Source of the DNA: Actinoplanes subtropicus
GTDB taxonomy: Bacteria > Actinomycetota > Actinomycetes > Mycobacteriales > Micromonosporaceae
Length of the DNA stretch: 64,000 nt
Reading direction: 5' to 3'
Assembly: GCF_000721705.1 (NCBI RefSeq)
Contig: NZ_JOJL01000011.1
Span: 248,001-312,000 of the forward strand
Part shown: positions 51,296 through 59,689 of the stretch, in pieces
How the letters are laid out: each line of letters starts with the position of its first letter
Position numbering within the stretch: position 1 is the stretch's first letter
The notes under the pieces: model-generated
Told to the model about the DNA's origin: nothing
The model's input: only the letters and a program-made list of their open reading frames with translations
The model's database searches: none
Program-made: the position numbers and the translations under genes

Positions 51296-52218
51296 ATGTC
51301 CTGCTCTGGCATGTGCACGGTTCGTGGACGACGGCGTTCGTCCAGGGCAAGCACCGCTACCTGATCCCGGTCAACGCGGCCCGCGACGAGTGGGGGCGCG
51401 GCCGGGCCCAGACCTACGACTGGCCGCCCACAGTGGAGGAGAAGCCGCTGGGCGCCATCCGGGACGCCGATGTCGCGATCGTTCAGCGGGTCGAGGAACT
51501 CGGGCTGGTGCCGCCGGGCATCCCGATCGTCTACGTGGAGCACAACACGCCGAAGGGCGACGTCCCGAACACCAGGCATCCGCTGGCTGACCGGGACGAC
51601 GTGCTGATCGTGCACGTGACCCACTTCAATCAGCTGTTCTGGGACTGCGGAAGCACCCGGACCACGGTCGTCGAGCACGGCATCGCCGATCCGGGCGTGC
51701 GGTGGAGCGGGGAACTGCGCCGCCTCGCCGTGGTCACCAACGATCCGGTCCGGCGCGGCCGGGTCACCGGCACCGACCTGTACGAGCGGTTCACGCCCGT
51801 GGCGCCGCTCGACGTGTTCGGCATGGGCGTCGCCGGGCTCAGCGGCGACCGGATCACCACCCACGACGACCCGCCGCAGCGCGCGATGCACGCCGAGCTC
51901 GCGCGGCGCGGCGTGTACCTGCACCTGACCCGCTGGACCTCGCTCGGGCTGAGCCTGATCGAGGCGATGCGGATGGGCATGCCGGTGGTCGCCCTGGCCA
52001 CCACCGAGGCGATCGAGGCGGTTCCGCCGGACGCCGGCGTGCTCTCCACCGACGTGAGCGTGCTGGTCGAGGCCGCCCGCCGGCTGCTCGACGAGCCGGA
52101 CGCGGCGAAGAGCCTCGGCGAGCGGGCGCGTCAGGTGGCCCGGACCCGATACGGCCTGGACCGGTTCCTCGCGGACTGGGACCGGCTGCTGGAGGAGGAG
52201 ACATGCGGATCGCGATGA
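51292..52218 (+). CDS. Glycosyltransferase (GT4-like)
   Basis: The 308-residue cytosolic protein has a GT-B-like C-terminal half (LTRWTSLGLSLIEAMRMGMP, VVALATTEAIEAVPPDAGVL) and an unusual N-terminal half starting LLWHVHGSWTTAFVQGKH. The E-x7-E motif of retaining GT4 enzymes is only partly kept. It overlaps both neighbours (4 nt upstream, 16 nt downstream). Probably the second or third sugar-adding step of the operon product. Confidence 0.82.
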   Translation: MNVLLWHVHGSWTTAFVQGKHRYLIPVNAARDEWGRGRAQTYDWPPTVEEKPLGAIRDADVAIVQRVEELGLVPPGIPIVYVEHNTPKGDVPNTRHPLADRDDVLIVHVTHFNQLFWDCGSTRTTVVEHGIADPGVRWSGELRRLAVVTNDPVRRGRVTGTDLYERFTPVAPLDVFGMGVAGLSGDRITTHDDPPQRAMHAELARRGVYLHLTRWTSLGLSLIEAMRMGMPVVALATTEAIEAVPPDAGVLSTDVSVLVEAARRLLDEPDAAKSLGERARQVARTRYGLDRFLADWDRLLEEETCGSR

Positions 52219-53396
52219 TTTCGGAGCACGCCAGTCCGCTCGCCACCCTCGGTGGCGTCGACGCCGGCGGCCAGAATACGCACGTCGCCGAGCTGTCGGC
52301 GGCGCTCGCGGGGGACGGGCACGACGTGCGCGTCTACACCCGCCGAGATGGCAACGACCTGCCGGACATCGTGCCGCTGGGCGACGGCGTCGACGTGGTG
52401 CACGTGCCGGCCGGGCCGCCCGAGGCGCTGCCGAAGGACGAGCTGCTGCCGCACATGGGCGGGTTCGCCGAGTGGCTGGCGGACGACTGGCGGGAGACCT
52501 GGAAGCCGGACGTGGCGCACGCGCACTTCTGGATGAGCGGTTTGGCGACGGTCACCGCCGCGCGCCGGTTCGATCTGCCGGTGCTGCAGACCTTCCACGC
52601 GCTCGGCTCGGTGAAGCGGCGCTACCAGGGTGTCGCGGACACCAGCCCGGCCCAGCGGATCGGCTACGAGCGGGCGCTCGGCCGGGCCGTCGACCGGATC
52701 GTCGTTCAGTGCCAGGAAGAGATCGGCGAGCTGGTCCGGATGGGCGTGCCGCGCGGCCGGATGGCGCTGGTCCCGTCCGGGGTCAACACCGACCGTTTTC
52801 ATCCCGGAGGCCCGGCCGTGTCGCGCGTGCCGGGCCTGCGGCGGATCCTCACCGTGGCCCGGCCGGTCGAGCGCAAGGGGGTCGAGGACCTGATCCGGGC
52901 GCTGCCCCGGGTGCCGAATGCCGAACTGGTCGTGGTCGGCGGGGCGCAGTCCGACCCGTACGTGCGAAAGCTGGCCGCCCTCGCCCGCGATTGCCACGTC
53001 GACGACCGGCTCCGGCTGGCCGGCGCGGTCCCGGCGCACGAGATGCCGGCCTGGTACCGCTCGGCCGACCTGCTGGCCGCGACCCCGTGGTACGAGCCGT
53101 TCGGGCTGACCGTCCTCGAGGCGATGGCCTGCGGGGTGCCGGTGGTCGCCTCGGCGGTCGGCGGGCTGGTCGACACCGTGGTCGACGGGGTGACCGGCGA
53201 GCTGGTCGCGCCCCGGGACCCGGCCGGGCTCTCCCGCACGCTGCGCAAACTGCTGCACGACGAGACCCGGCGGGTCTCGTACGGCGCGGCCGCGCACGAC
53301 CGGGCGGTCCAGTCGTACGCGTGGCCGCGGATCGCCCACCGGCTGGCCGTGGTGTATGCCGAGATGATCGGCGCGCCGACCGAGGCCGTGGCCTGA
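52203..53396 (+). CDS. Retaining GT4-family glycosyltransferase
   Basis: The 397-residue GT-B protein has the N-terminal glycine loop LGGVDAGGQNTHVAELSAAL, AHAHFWMSGLA, and the donor site LTVARPVERKGVEDLIRAL with EPFGLTVLEAMACGVPVVAS (E-x7-E). It resembles sucrose- and inositol-phosphate-type mannosyl/glucosyltransferases common in actinomycetes. ATG 52203 follows GGAGGAGGAG. Its TGA shares one base with the ATG of the next gene (TGATG). Confidence 0.92.
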   Translation: MRIAMISEHASPLATLGGVDAGGQNTHVAELSAALAGDGHDVRVYTRRDGNDLPDIVPLGDGVDVVHVPAGPPEALPKDELLPHMGGFAEWLADDWRETWKPDVAHAHFWMSGLATVTAARRFDLPVLQTFHALGSVKRRYQGVADTSPAQRIGYERALGRAVDRIVVQCQEEIGELVRMGVPRGRMALVPSGVNTDRFHPGGPAVSRVPGLRRILTVARPVERKGVEDLIRALPRVPNAELVVVGGAQSDPYVRKLAALARDCHVDDRLRLAGAVPAHEMPAWYRSADLLAATPWYEPFGLTVLEAMACGVPVVASAVGGLVDTVVDGVTGELVAPRDPAGLSRTLRKLLHDETRRVSYGAAAHDRAVQSYAWPRIAHRLAVVYAEMIGAPTEAVA

Positions 53397-55288
53397 TGGA
53401 CCCGCTCGAGGAGCATCTCACCGCGCTCTCCGCCGCCGTCGATCCCTTTCGGACGGTCGGTGCCCGGCTGGCCGGCTGGGGCGCCGAGCTGGCCCGGCAT
53501 CTGGGCGGCGGCGGTCGCCTGCTGATCGCCGGCAACGGGGGCAGCGCCGCCGAGGCCCAGCACCTGGCCGCCGAACTGGTCGGCAAGCTGCGCGAGGACC
53601 GCCGGCCGCTGTCCGCGATCGCGCTCACCCCGGACTCCTCGGCGGTGACCGCGATCAGCAACGACTACGGCTACGAGCAGGTCTTCGCCCGCCAGGTGAG
53701 CGCGCACGGCCGCCCGGGCGACGTGCTGCTGGTGCTGTCCACGAGCGGGCGCAGCCCCAATCTGCTCGCCGCCGTGCGCGCCGCGCGCGAGGGCGGCCTG
53801 CGCACCTGGGCGATGACCGGGCCGGGCCCGAGCCCGCTCGGCGACGCCTGCGACGAGGTGCTGCGCTGCCCGTCGCCGAGCGCCCAGGTGGTGCAGGAAC
53901 TACATCTGCTCGCGGTGCACGTGATGTGCGAGCACGTCGATCTGAACCTGCGGAGGATGACGATGAGGAAGCTGGTGATCGTCGGGGACACGCTGCTCGA
54001 CCGGGACGTCGACGGCGAGGTCAGCCGGATCGCGCCGGACGCGCCGGCGCCGGTTCTCGACGAGCGGACCGTCCACGAGCGACCGGGCGGGGCCGGGCTG
54101 GCCGCGCTGCTCGCGGCCGGCGACGGGCACCGGGTCGCGCTGGTCACCGCGCTGGCCTCGGACGCCGCCGGAGCCCGGCTGAGCGAGTTGCTGACCGCGG
54201 CCGGCGTCGAGCTGTACCCACTGCCGCTGCCGGGCGCGACGCCGGAGAAGGTCCGGCTGCGCGCGAACGGTCAGGTGCTGCTGCGCCTCGATCGCGGCGG
54301 CGATCCCGAGCCGCCGGAGGAGGCGCCGCCGGCCGCGCTGGAGGTGTTGCGGGACGCCGACGCGATCCTGGTGAGCGATTACGGCCGCGGTGTGACTCGG
54401 CATCCGGCCCTGCGCGCCGCACTCGAGAAGGCGACCGCCCCGGTGGTGTGGGACCCGCACCCGAAGGGCCCGGCGCCGGTGCCCGACTGCCGGCTGGTCA
54501 CGCCGAACCTCGCCGAGGTGTGCGCGCTCACCGGCGACGCCGGGCAGGGCTCGACGCTCACCACCGCGCAGCGGGCCGGGCACGTGCTGCGGCAGCGCTG
54601 GCGGGCCGCGGCGGTCGCGGTGACCTGCGGCCCGGGCGGCGCCGTGCTCTGCCATTCCGGACCCACCCCGCTGGTCGTGCCCGCGCCGCACGTGGCCGCG
54701 GGGGACACGTGTGGCGCGGGCGACCGGTTTGCCGCCACCGCCGCGCTGGCGCTGGCCGGCGGCGCTCTGCTGTCCGAGGCGGTCGAACAGGCGGTGCACG
54801 CCGCAACCAACCGAATAAGCCATGAAAAAACAGACAAAAGCACTATCGAGGAGGTACGAGCCAGGAACGGCGTCGTGGTCGCCACCGGCGGCTGCTTCGA
54901 TCTGCTGCACACCGGTCATCTGGCCACCCTGGAAGCCGCCCGCCAACTCGGCGACTGCCTCGTCGTGTGCCTCAACAGCGACGAGTCGGTGCGCGCGCTC
55001 AAGGGCCCGGACCGCCCGCTGAACAACCAGCACGACCGGGCCCGGCTGCTGTCCGCATTGGACTGTGTGGACGCCGTCGTCGTCTTCGACGAGCCGACGC
55101 CCGAGGCGGTGCTCTCCTGGCTGCGCCCCGACATCTGGGTCAAGGGTGGCGACTACGCCGACGGCGGCCCCGAGCTGCCCGAGTCGGCGCTGGTCGAACG
55201 CTGGGGCGGGCAGACCGTGATCGTGCCCTATCTGGACGGACGTTCCACCACCCGGACGATCGCCGCGGCCCGCGGCGGCAGGAGGTAA
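53396..55288 (+). CDS. GmhA-HldE fusion: sedoheptulose-7-P isomerase, heptose-7-P kinase and nucleotidyltransferase
   Basis: One uninterrupted 630-residue frame encodes three activities. Residues ~1-185 are GmhA, a SIS-domain isomerase (AGNGGSAAEAQHLAAELVGK, VLSTSGRSPN, VHVMCEHVDL). Residues ~190-480 are a PfkB-type kinase (VIVGDTLLDRDVDGEVSRIA, ILVSDYGRGVT, DTCGAGDRFAATAAL), the HldE first half. Residues ~490-630 are a nucleotidyltransferase (VVATGGCFDLLHTGHLATLE, LDGRSTTRTI). GmhA and HldE are separate in known pathways. An internal ribosome site (GGAGG) 6 nt before in-frame ATG 53963 could also yield HldE alone. Product: activated D-glycero-manno-heptose, together with the GmhB domain upstream. 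Confidence 0.92.
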   Translation: MDPLEEHLTALSAAVDPFRTVGARLAGWGAELARHLGGGGRLLIAGNGGSAAEAQHLAAELVGKLREDRRPLSAIALTPDSSAVTAISNDYGYEQVFARQVSAHGRPGDVLLVLSTSGRSPNLLAAVRAAREGGLRTWAMTGPGPSPLGDACDEVLRCPSPSAQVVQELHLLAVHVMCEHVDLNLRRMTMRKLVIVGDTLLDRDVDGEVSRIAPDAPAPVLDERTVHERPGGAGLAALLAAGDGHRVALVTALASDAAGARLSELLTAAGVELYPLPLPGATPEKVRLRANGQVLLRLDRGGDPEPPEEAPPAALEVLRDADAILVSDYGRGVTRHPALRAALEKATAPVVWDPHPKGPAPVPDCRLVTPNLAEVCALTGDAGQGSTLTTAQRAGHVLRQRWRAAAVAVTCGPGGAVLCHSGPTPLVVPAPHVAAGDTCGAGDRFAATAALALAGGALLSEAVEQAVHAATNRISHEKTDKSTIEEVRARNGVVVATGGCFDLLHTGHLATLEAARQLGDCLVVCLNSDESVRALKGPDRPLNNQHDRARLLSALDCVDAVVVFDEPTPEAVLSWLRPDIWVKGGDYADGGPELPESALVERWGGQTVIVPYLDGRSTTRTIAAARGGRR

Positions 55289-55293
55289 CCACC

Positions 55294-55974
55294 ATGGACA
55301 CGGTACTGATCACCGGCGGCGCGAGCGGCCTGGGCGCCGCCGTCGCCGAGGCGGTCGCCAAGGAGGGCGGCCGTCCGCTGGTCATCGACCGGCAGCGGCC
55401 GGCCGCCGGGCTGGACTGGATCGAGTGCGACCTGGCCGACACCGCGGCCGCCGAGGATGCGACCCGGGAAGCCGTCGCCCGGGCCGGCGGCACGATCGGC
55501 GGCGTGGTCACCGCGGCCGGCTTCGACGTGCCCGGCGCGCTCGCCGAACTGTCCCGGCAGACCTGGGAACGGATCGTCACCGTGGACCTGCTCGCCACCG
55601 CCGCGGTGATCCGGGCCGCGCTGCCGGCCCTGAAACGGTCGCACGGCAGCATCGTCACGGTCGCCTCCACGCTCGGCGTCAAGGCGGTCGGCGACGCCAC
55701 CGCGTACTGCGCCGCGAAGTTCGGCGTGGTCGGCTTCACCCGGTCGCTCGCCGCCGAACTGGCCGGCGAGGTCAACGTCACGCTGCTGATCCCGGGCGGG
55801 ATGTGGACCCGGTTCTTCGACGACCGCGAGGAGCGCTACAAGCCCGGCCCGGACGCGTCGCTGAACGATCCCGCGCACACCGCCAATGCGGTCGTCTTCG
55901 CTCTCTCCCAGCCGCCCGGCTGCTCGGTGCGCGAGCTGGTCGTCGCGTCCGAGAAGGAGACGTCGTACCCGTGA
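55294..55974 (+). CDS. Short-chain dehydrogenase/reductase of the heptose operon
   Basis: The 226-residue classical SDR has VLITGGASGLGAAVAEAVA, SIVTVASTLGVKAVG with the catalytic Ser, and YCAAK. It is too short and has the wrong motifs for the extended-SDR epimerase HldD, so it is more likely to oxidise or reduce a sugar or lipid intermediate. AGGAGG lies 8 nt before ATG 55294, the strongest ribosome site in the operon. Its stop overlaps the GTG of the next gene. Confidence 0.88.
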   Translation: MDTVLITGGASGLGAAVAEAVAKEGGRPLVIDRQRPAAGLDWIECDLADTAAAEDATREAVARAGGTIGGVVTAAGFDVPGALAELSRQTWERIVTVDLLATAAVIRAALPALKRSHGSIVTVASTLGVKAVGDATAYCAAKFGVVGFTRSLAAELAGEVNVTLLIPGGMWTRFFDDREERYKPGPDASLNDPAHTANAVVFALSQPPGCSVRELVVASEKETSYP

Positions 55975-56900
55975 TCCTGGTGCTCCGCGCGCTCGGCGTC
56001 GGCGACCTGGTCACCGCCGTGCCCGCGCTGCGCGGCCTGTCCGCCGCGTTCTACCGCGAACCGCTGGCGCTCGCGGCGCCGCCCTCGCTGACCCCGCTGA
56101 TCGGCCTGATCGGGGGCGTCGACCGGGTGCTGCCCACCGACGGGCTCGCCCCGCATCGCTGGGACATCGCGCCGCCCCGGCTCGCGGTCAACCTGCACGG
56201 CCGCGGTCCCGAGTCGCACCGCCTGCTGCACGCCGCCGCGCCGGGCGAGCTGTGGGCCTTCGCCAACCCGGAGGCCGACCACCTCGACGGTCCCGGATGG
56301 ATCGACGAGGAGCACGAGGTGCACCGCTGGTGCCGGCTGCTGCGCCACTACGGGGTCGCGACCGACGAGACCGATCTGGCCCTCGCGGTGCCGCCGCTGC
56401 CGGTGCCGCGCGGCGTGACGATCGTGCACCCGGGCGCGAAGTCACCGTCGCGTCGCTGGCCGCCCGACCGCTTCGCGGCCATCGCGCGGCGTCTCCGGGA
56501 GGCGGGACACCAGGTGGTCGTGACCGGTTCCGCCGCGGAGCGGGATTTGCGCGTACGGGTGGCCGAGGGCGCTGGGCTGGCCGCCTCCCCGTTGCCGGTC
56601 ACCGGGCTGGCCGAGCTCGCCGCCCTGGTCGCGCACGCCCGGCTCGTGGTCAGCGGCGACACCGGCATCGCGCACCTGGCCACCGCGTACGGCACGCCCT
56701 CGGTCACGCTGTTCGGGCCGATGTCGCCGCAGCGCTGGGGGCCGCCGCCCCGCCCGTACCATCGCACGATCTGGCACGGCACCCGGAGTGAGCCCGGCGA
56801 TCAGCCCGGCCCCGACGTGCATCCCGCCCTGCTCGCCATCGGCGAGCAGGCGGTGCTACAGGCGATCGAGGAGGTGACCGGCGCCGCCGCCGTTCGTTAG
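55971..56900 (+). CDS. Family 9 glycosyltransferase (heptosyltransferase-like)
   Basis: The 309-residue GT-B protein has VLRALGVGDLVTAVPALRGL at the N-terminus, IVHPGAKSPSRRWPPDRFAA, and GDTGIAHLATAYGTPSVTLF with the family 9 donor-site signature. In LPS bacteria this family adds heptose from ADP-heptose. It is the second GT9 domain of the operon, suggesting two heptose-adding or related steps. GTG 55971 overlaps the SDR stop (GTGA). A terminator-like stem follows at 57024. Confidence 0.9.
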   Translation: MILVLRALGVGDLVTAVPALRGLSAAFYREPLALAAPPSLTPLIGLIGGVDRVLPTDGLAPHRWDIAPPRLAVNLHGRGPESHRLLHAAAPGELWAFANPEADHLDGPGWIDEEHEVHRWCRLLRHYGVATDETDLALAVPPLPVPRGVTIVHPGAKSPSRRWPPDRFAAIARRLREAGHQVVVTGSAAERDLRVRVAEGAGLAASPLPVTGLAELAALVAHARLVVSGDTGIAHLATAYGTPSVTLFGPMSPQRWGPPPRPYHRTIWHGTRSEPGDQPGPDVHPALLAIGEQAVLQAIEEVTGAAAVR

Positions 56901-56930
56901 CGTCCGGTGCGAACGGCGAGGAGGATCCCG

Positions 56931-57089
56931 ATGACGCGCGGAGCTCGCGCACGCCCGCGCCGCGATGTTCGCCCGCCGCATCGGTGGCTGACCGGTCACC
57001 AGGCTTGCGGCGCGTCGGTGCCCGACCGATCAAAAGCGCGCTTGATCGGTCGATGTGGCGTCAAGCGTCGATGTCGCGGTGCTGGATGA
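56931..57089 (+). CDS. Doubtful 52-codon ORF with a strong ribosome site
   Basis: GAGGAGG lies 6-7 nt before ATG 56931, but the encoded peptide is Arg-rich, has no recognisable motif, runs through the stem-loop at 57024-57051 and overlaps the end of the opposite-strand gene. It may be the start of a lost ninth operon gene. Confidence 0.2.
   Translation: MTRGARARPRRDVRPPHRWLTGHQACGASVPDRSKARLIGRCGVKRRCRGAG
57024..57051. terminator. 10-bp stem-loop after the heptose operon
   Basis: GACCGATCAA (57024-57033) and TTGATCGGTC (57042-57051) are exact reverse complements around AAGCGCGC. It lies between the operon's last gene and the convergent membrane-protein gene and probably stops both. Confidence 0.65.
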
Positions 57090-57525
57090 GGATGAGACCG
57101 GCCGCGGTGCAGATCACGGCGTACGCGACGGCGCAACCCACACCGGCGGCGAGGCCGGGCCAGTCCGGCGCGGCCCGGCCGACCGTGGTCCAGCGGCCGA
57201 GCCAGTACGGCAGCAGTGCCGGGTGGATCCCGCGCAGGGAGTCGATCTGCGTCAGCACACGGGCGACCGCGTAGTAGCCGAAGGCGATGCCCACGCCGCC
57301 GGCCGCCGATCCGGTGATCAGGCCGGCGAGCACCCCGATCGATGCCACGGCGATCATCCACAGCCAGGCCGCGCCGGCGCCGAGGTACGCCGCCACGAGC
57401 GCCGGAACGATCAGGACCAGCAGGGTTGCCGCACCGGCCACTCCCGGCGGCTTCATCTCGTGGGCGGGTTCCGGGCCGAGCGTGCGGTAGACGATGTTCG
57501 CCGCCGCGATGGCCGCGCCCAGCAC
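57061..57525 (-). CDS. Membrane protein, possible ABC-permease fragment
   Basis: The 154-residue protein has four hydrophobic helices. Its end (YWLGRWTTVGRAAPDWPGLA then GLILIQHRDIDA) resembles the C-terminal part of ABC-2 type permeases, which suggests either a small stand-alone protein or the tail of a larger gene. The GTG 57525 start is immediately preceded by an in-frame stop, a TATAG sequence and a 12-bp palindrome, so transcription may begin right at the start codon. No ATPase gene is next to it. Confidence 0.5.
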   Translation of the reverse strand: MLGAAIAAANIVYRTLGPEPAHEMKPPGVAGAATLLVLIVPALVAAYLGAGAAWLWMIAVASIGVLAGLITGSAAGGVGIAFGYYAVARVLTQIDSLRGIHPALLPYWLGRWTTVGRAAPDWPGLAAGVGCAVAYAVICTAAGLILIQHRDIDA

Positions 57526-57531
57526 TATAGG

Positions 57532-57543
57532 CTACATATGTAG
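57532..57543. promoter_or_regulatory. Perfect palindrome CTACATATGTAG
   Basis: This 12-bp palindrome, extended as AGG...CCT with one inserted base, lies 6 nt upstream of GTG 57525. GntR/YtrA-type repressors of ABC transporter genes often bind TACATATGTA-like sites, but no such regulator is in the window. Confidence 0.45.
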
Positions 57544-57582
57544 ACCTTCGATGGCCAGGGCTGGGCAGGAGGTGTTCACGGG

Positions 57583-59340
57583 TCAGCGCAGGGGTGTCGC
57601 GATCAGCAGGGCGAAGGCGGCCACCCCGGCGAAGAGCCACGCCACGTAGTCGCCGATGTGGCCGAGGTGCAGGCGGCGCAGCGGGCGCGGCACGCCCACC
57701 CCCGACTCGCCGGCCCGCAGCTGGATCGCCGCGACCGCGAACGCCGCGCCCGTGGACAGCAGGCCGAGCAGCACGCCGCTGGTCGTCCAGCCCACCTCCG
57801 GCACCGTCGCCGGCAGCCGGGCCGCCGCCTCGGTCAGCGCCTGGCTCAGGTAGTCGCCCCGGTCGAGGAACATCGCCGCGCCGCGGGCCGCGCCCCGGGC
57901 CAGCCCGGGAAGAAGGCCGACCACGGCGCTGCCGGCCAGCAGCAGGGCCAGCGCGGTGAGCATCGAGACGGGCGTACGCGGCAGCGGCTCCTCGGTCTCC
58001 GGCGACTCGTTCCCGCCGTACGTCTCGTCCGGTCCCGGCGGCGGCAACCGGCGTCCCAGCCCGAGAAAGACGCGCAGGCCGGCCCGCAGCACCGCGCCCC
58101 CGGTGACCGCCGAGACCAGCAGCGAAACGGCCGGCAGCCACCACGCGCCCTCCTCGGCCACCGCCGCGCCCAGCCCCGGCCCGAACGGCGGCAGCCCGGC
58201 CAGCAGCAGCCCGCCGGCCAGGAACAGCCACCACGTCGGCTCGCGCCACCCGCCGCCCCGCCCGTGCAGCTCGCCCTCGTCCACGCTGCGGTGCCGGTCG
58301 AGCAGCAGGCCGCACAGGCCGAACAGCGCGCCCTTCGCCCCGGCGTGCCCGGCGATCCCCAGCGCCACCCCGGCGACCGGCCCGGCCGTGCCCAGCCCGG
58401 CCGAGGCGGTGAACAGCCCCAGGTGCGCGATCGTCGAGTAGGCGAGCAGCCGCTTGAGGTGCCGCTGCCCGGCGCACATCACGGTGCCCACCAGCGCGGT
58501 CAGCAGGCCGAGCACGAGCCAGGCCCGGGTGACCGCGGCGGGCGGGACCGTTCCCGCGAAGACCACCTCGTACACCCGGAACACGCCGTACAGACCGAGC
58601 TCGACCAGCACGCCGGAGAGCAGCATGCAGACCGGCGCGGGGGCGACCGCGTGCGCGTCGGCCAGCCAGAAGTGCATCGGCACGATCGCCGCCTTGACCA
58701 GCAGCCCGGTGGCGATGAACGCGAACGCGGCCACCACCAGCGCGTCCTCCCGGTGCCTGGCGAGCGCGGCGCCGGCCTGCGGCATGCCCAACTGGCCGGT
58801 CCGCGCGTACAGCAGTCCGATGCCGACCAGCGTGAGGTACGCGCCCAGCGAGTTGATGACGGCGAAGTTGAACGCGCCCTGCACCGAGGCCGGCTCCTCG
58901 ATGCGCATCCCGGTGAGCGCGTACGCGACCGCGCCCATCAGCTCGAAGAACACGAACATGTTGAACAGGTCGCCGGTCAGCGCGAACCCGGTCATGCCAC
59001 CGAGAAACAGCAGCATGAGTACGTGGTAGTGGGTCTCGGCATCCTCCAGGTACCGGCGGCTGTACAGCAGCGCGCACCCGGTCAGCAGCGCCGCCAGACA
59101 CGCCAGCCCGGCCCCCAGCGGATCGGCCACCAGCACGATGCCGACCCGTCGCCAGCCGCCCACCCAGCTCACCAGCCGGCCGTGCGTGGCCGTGAGCGCG
59201 ATCAGTCCAGTGAGGACGGCCACCGCGACCGCGGTCAGCAACGCGGCCGCGTCGGCCAGCCGGCGCGGCAGATGCCGGCCGACCGCCAGCAGGACGGCGC
59301 CGACCAGCAGCGGCAGCGCGACGGACAGCGGCAGCAGCAT
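57583..59340 (-). CDS. mnhD: Mrp/Mnh antiporter subunit D (complex I NuoM/N-like)
   Basis: The 585-residue membrane protein has about 14-16 helices and is homologous to proton-pumping complex I subunits. Conserved: FFELMGAVAYALTG, VKAAIVPMHFWLADAHAVAP (conserved Lys and His), LLAYSTIAHLGLFTASAGLG and GHAGAKGALFGLCG. It should carry the ion-translocating channel of a multi-subunit cation/proton antiporter. It is the last gene of the operon and begins 1 nt after mnhC. Confidence 0.92.
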   Translation of the reverse strand: MLLPLSVALPLLVGAVLLAVGRHLPRRLADAAALLTAVAVAVLTGLIALTATHGRLVSWVGGWRRVGIVLVADPLGAGLACLAALLTGCALLYSRRYLEDAETHYHVLMLLFLGGMTGFALTGDLFNMFVFFELMGAVAYALTGMRIEEPASVQGAFNFAVINSLGAYLTLVGIGLLYARTGQLGMPQAGAALARHREDALVVAAFAFIATGLLVKAAIVPMHFWLADAHAVAPAPVCMLLSGVLVELGLYGVFRVYEVVFAGTVPPAAVTRAWLVLGLLTALVGTVMCAGQRHLKRLLAYSTIAHLGLFTASAGLGTAGPVAGVALGIAGHAGAKGALFGLCGLLLDRHRSVDEGELHGRGGGWREPTWWLFLAGGLLLAGLPPFGPGLGAAVAEEGAWWLPAVSLLVSAVTGGAVLRAGLRVFLGLGRRLPPPGPDETYGGNESPETEEPLPRTPVSMLTALALLLAGSAVVGLLPGLARGAARGAAMFLDRGDYLSQALTEAAARLPATVPEVGWTTSGVLLGLLSTGAAFAVAAIQLRAGESGVGVPRPLRRLHLGHIGDYVAWLFAGVAAFALLIATPLR

Positions 59341-59341
59341 G

Positions 59342-59689
59342 TCAGCCCTTGAGGCTCTGCAGGTCGTCCGGGTCGAGGGTGTGGTGCGTCTTGTCGATCT
59401 GGATCGCCAGGGCCAGCAGCAGCGCGGTCACGGTCGCCGACACCACGATGTCGGTGAAGGTGAGCGATTGCACGACCGGATCGGCGACCGGCAGCTTGAC
59501 CGGGGAGCCGGGGCTGAACACCGGGGCCGGCGCGTTCCATTGGTAACCGATCGCGAGCAGCAGCACGTAGGTGCCGGACTGGCAGACCGACAGGCACACC
59601 GTGGCGTGGATGAGGTTCCGGCTGCGGACCATGCCGTAGGCGCCGGCCAGGATCAGCCAGCCGGCCACCCCGTACGCAATGATCTGCAT
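59342..59689 (-). CDS. mnhC: Mrp/Mnh antiporter subunit C (NuoK-like)
   Basis: The 115-residue, three-helix protein is like complex I NuoK: IAYGVAGWLILAGAYGMVRS, NLIHATVCLSVCQSGTYVLL and FTDIVVSATVTALLLALAIQ with the conserved acidic residue. It begins at the nucleotide next to the mnhB stop and ends 1 nt before mnhD. Confidence 0.9.
   Translation of the reverse strand: MQIIAYGVAGWLILAGAYGMVRSRNLIHATVCLSVCQSGTYVLLLAIGYQWNAPAPVFSPGSPVKLPVADPVVQSLTFTDIVVSATVTALLLALAIQIDKTHHTLDPDDLQSLKG

Noticed and set aside
55294..55974. HldD, the ADP-heptose epimerase
   Set aside because: The protein is a 226-residue classical SDR; HldD is a ~310-residue extended SDR with different motifs.
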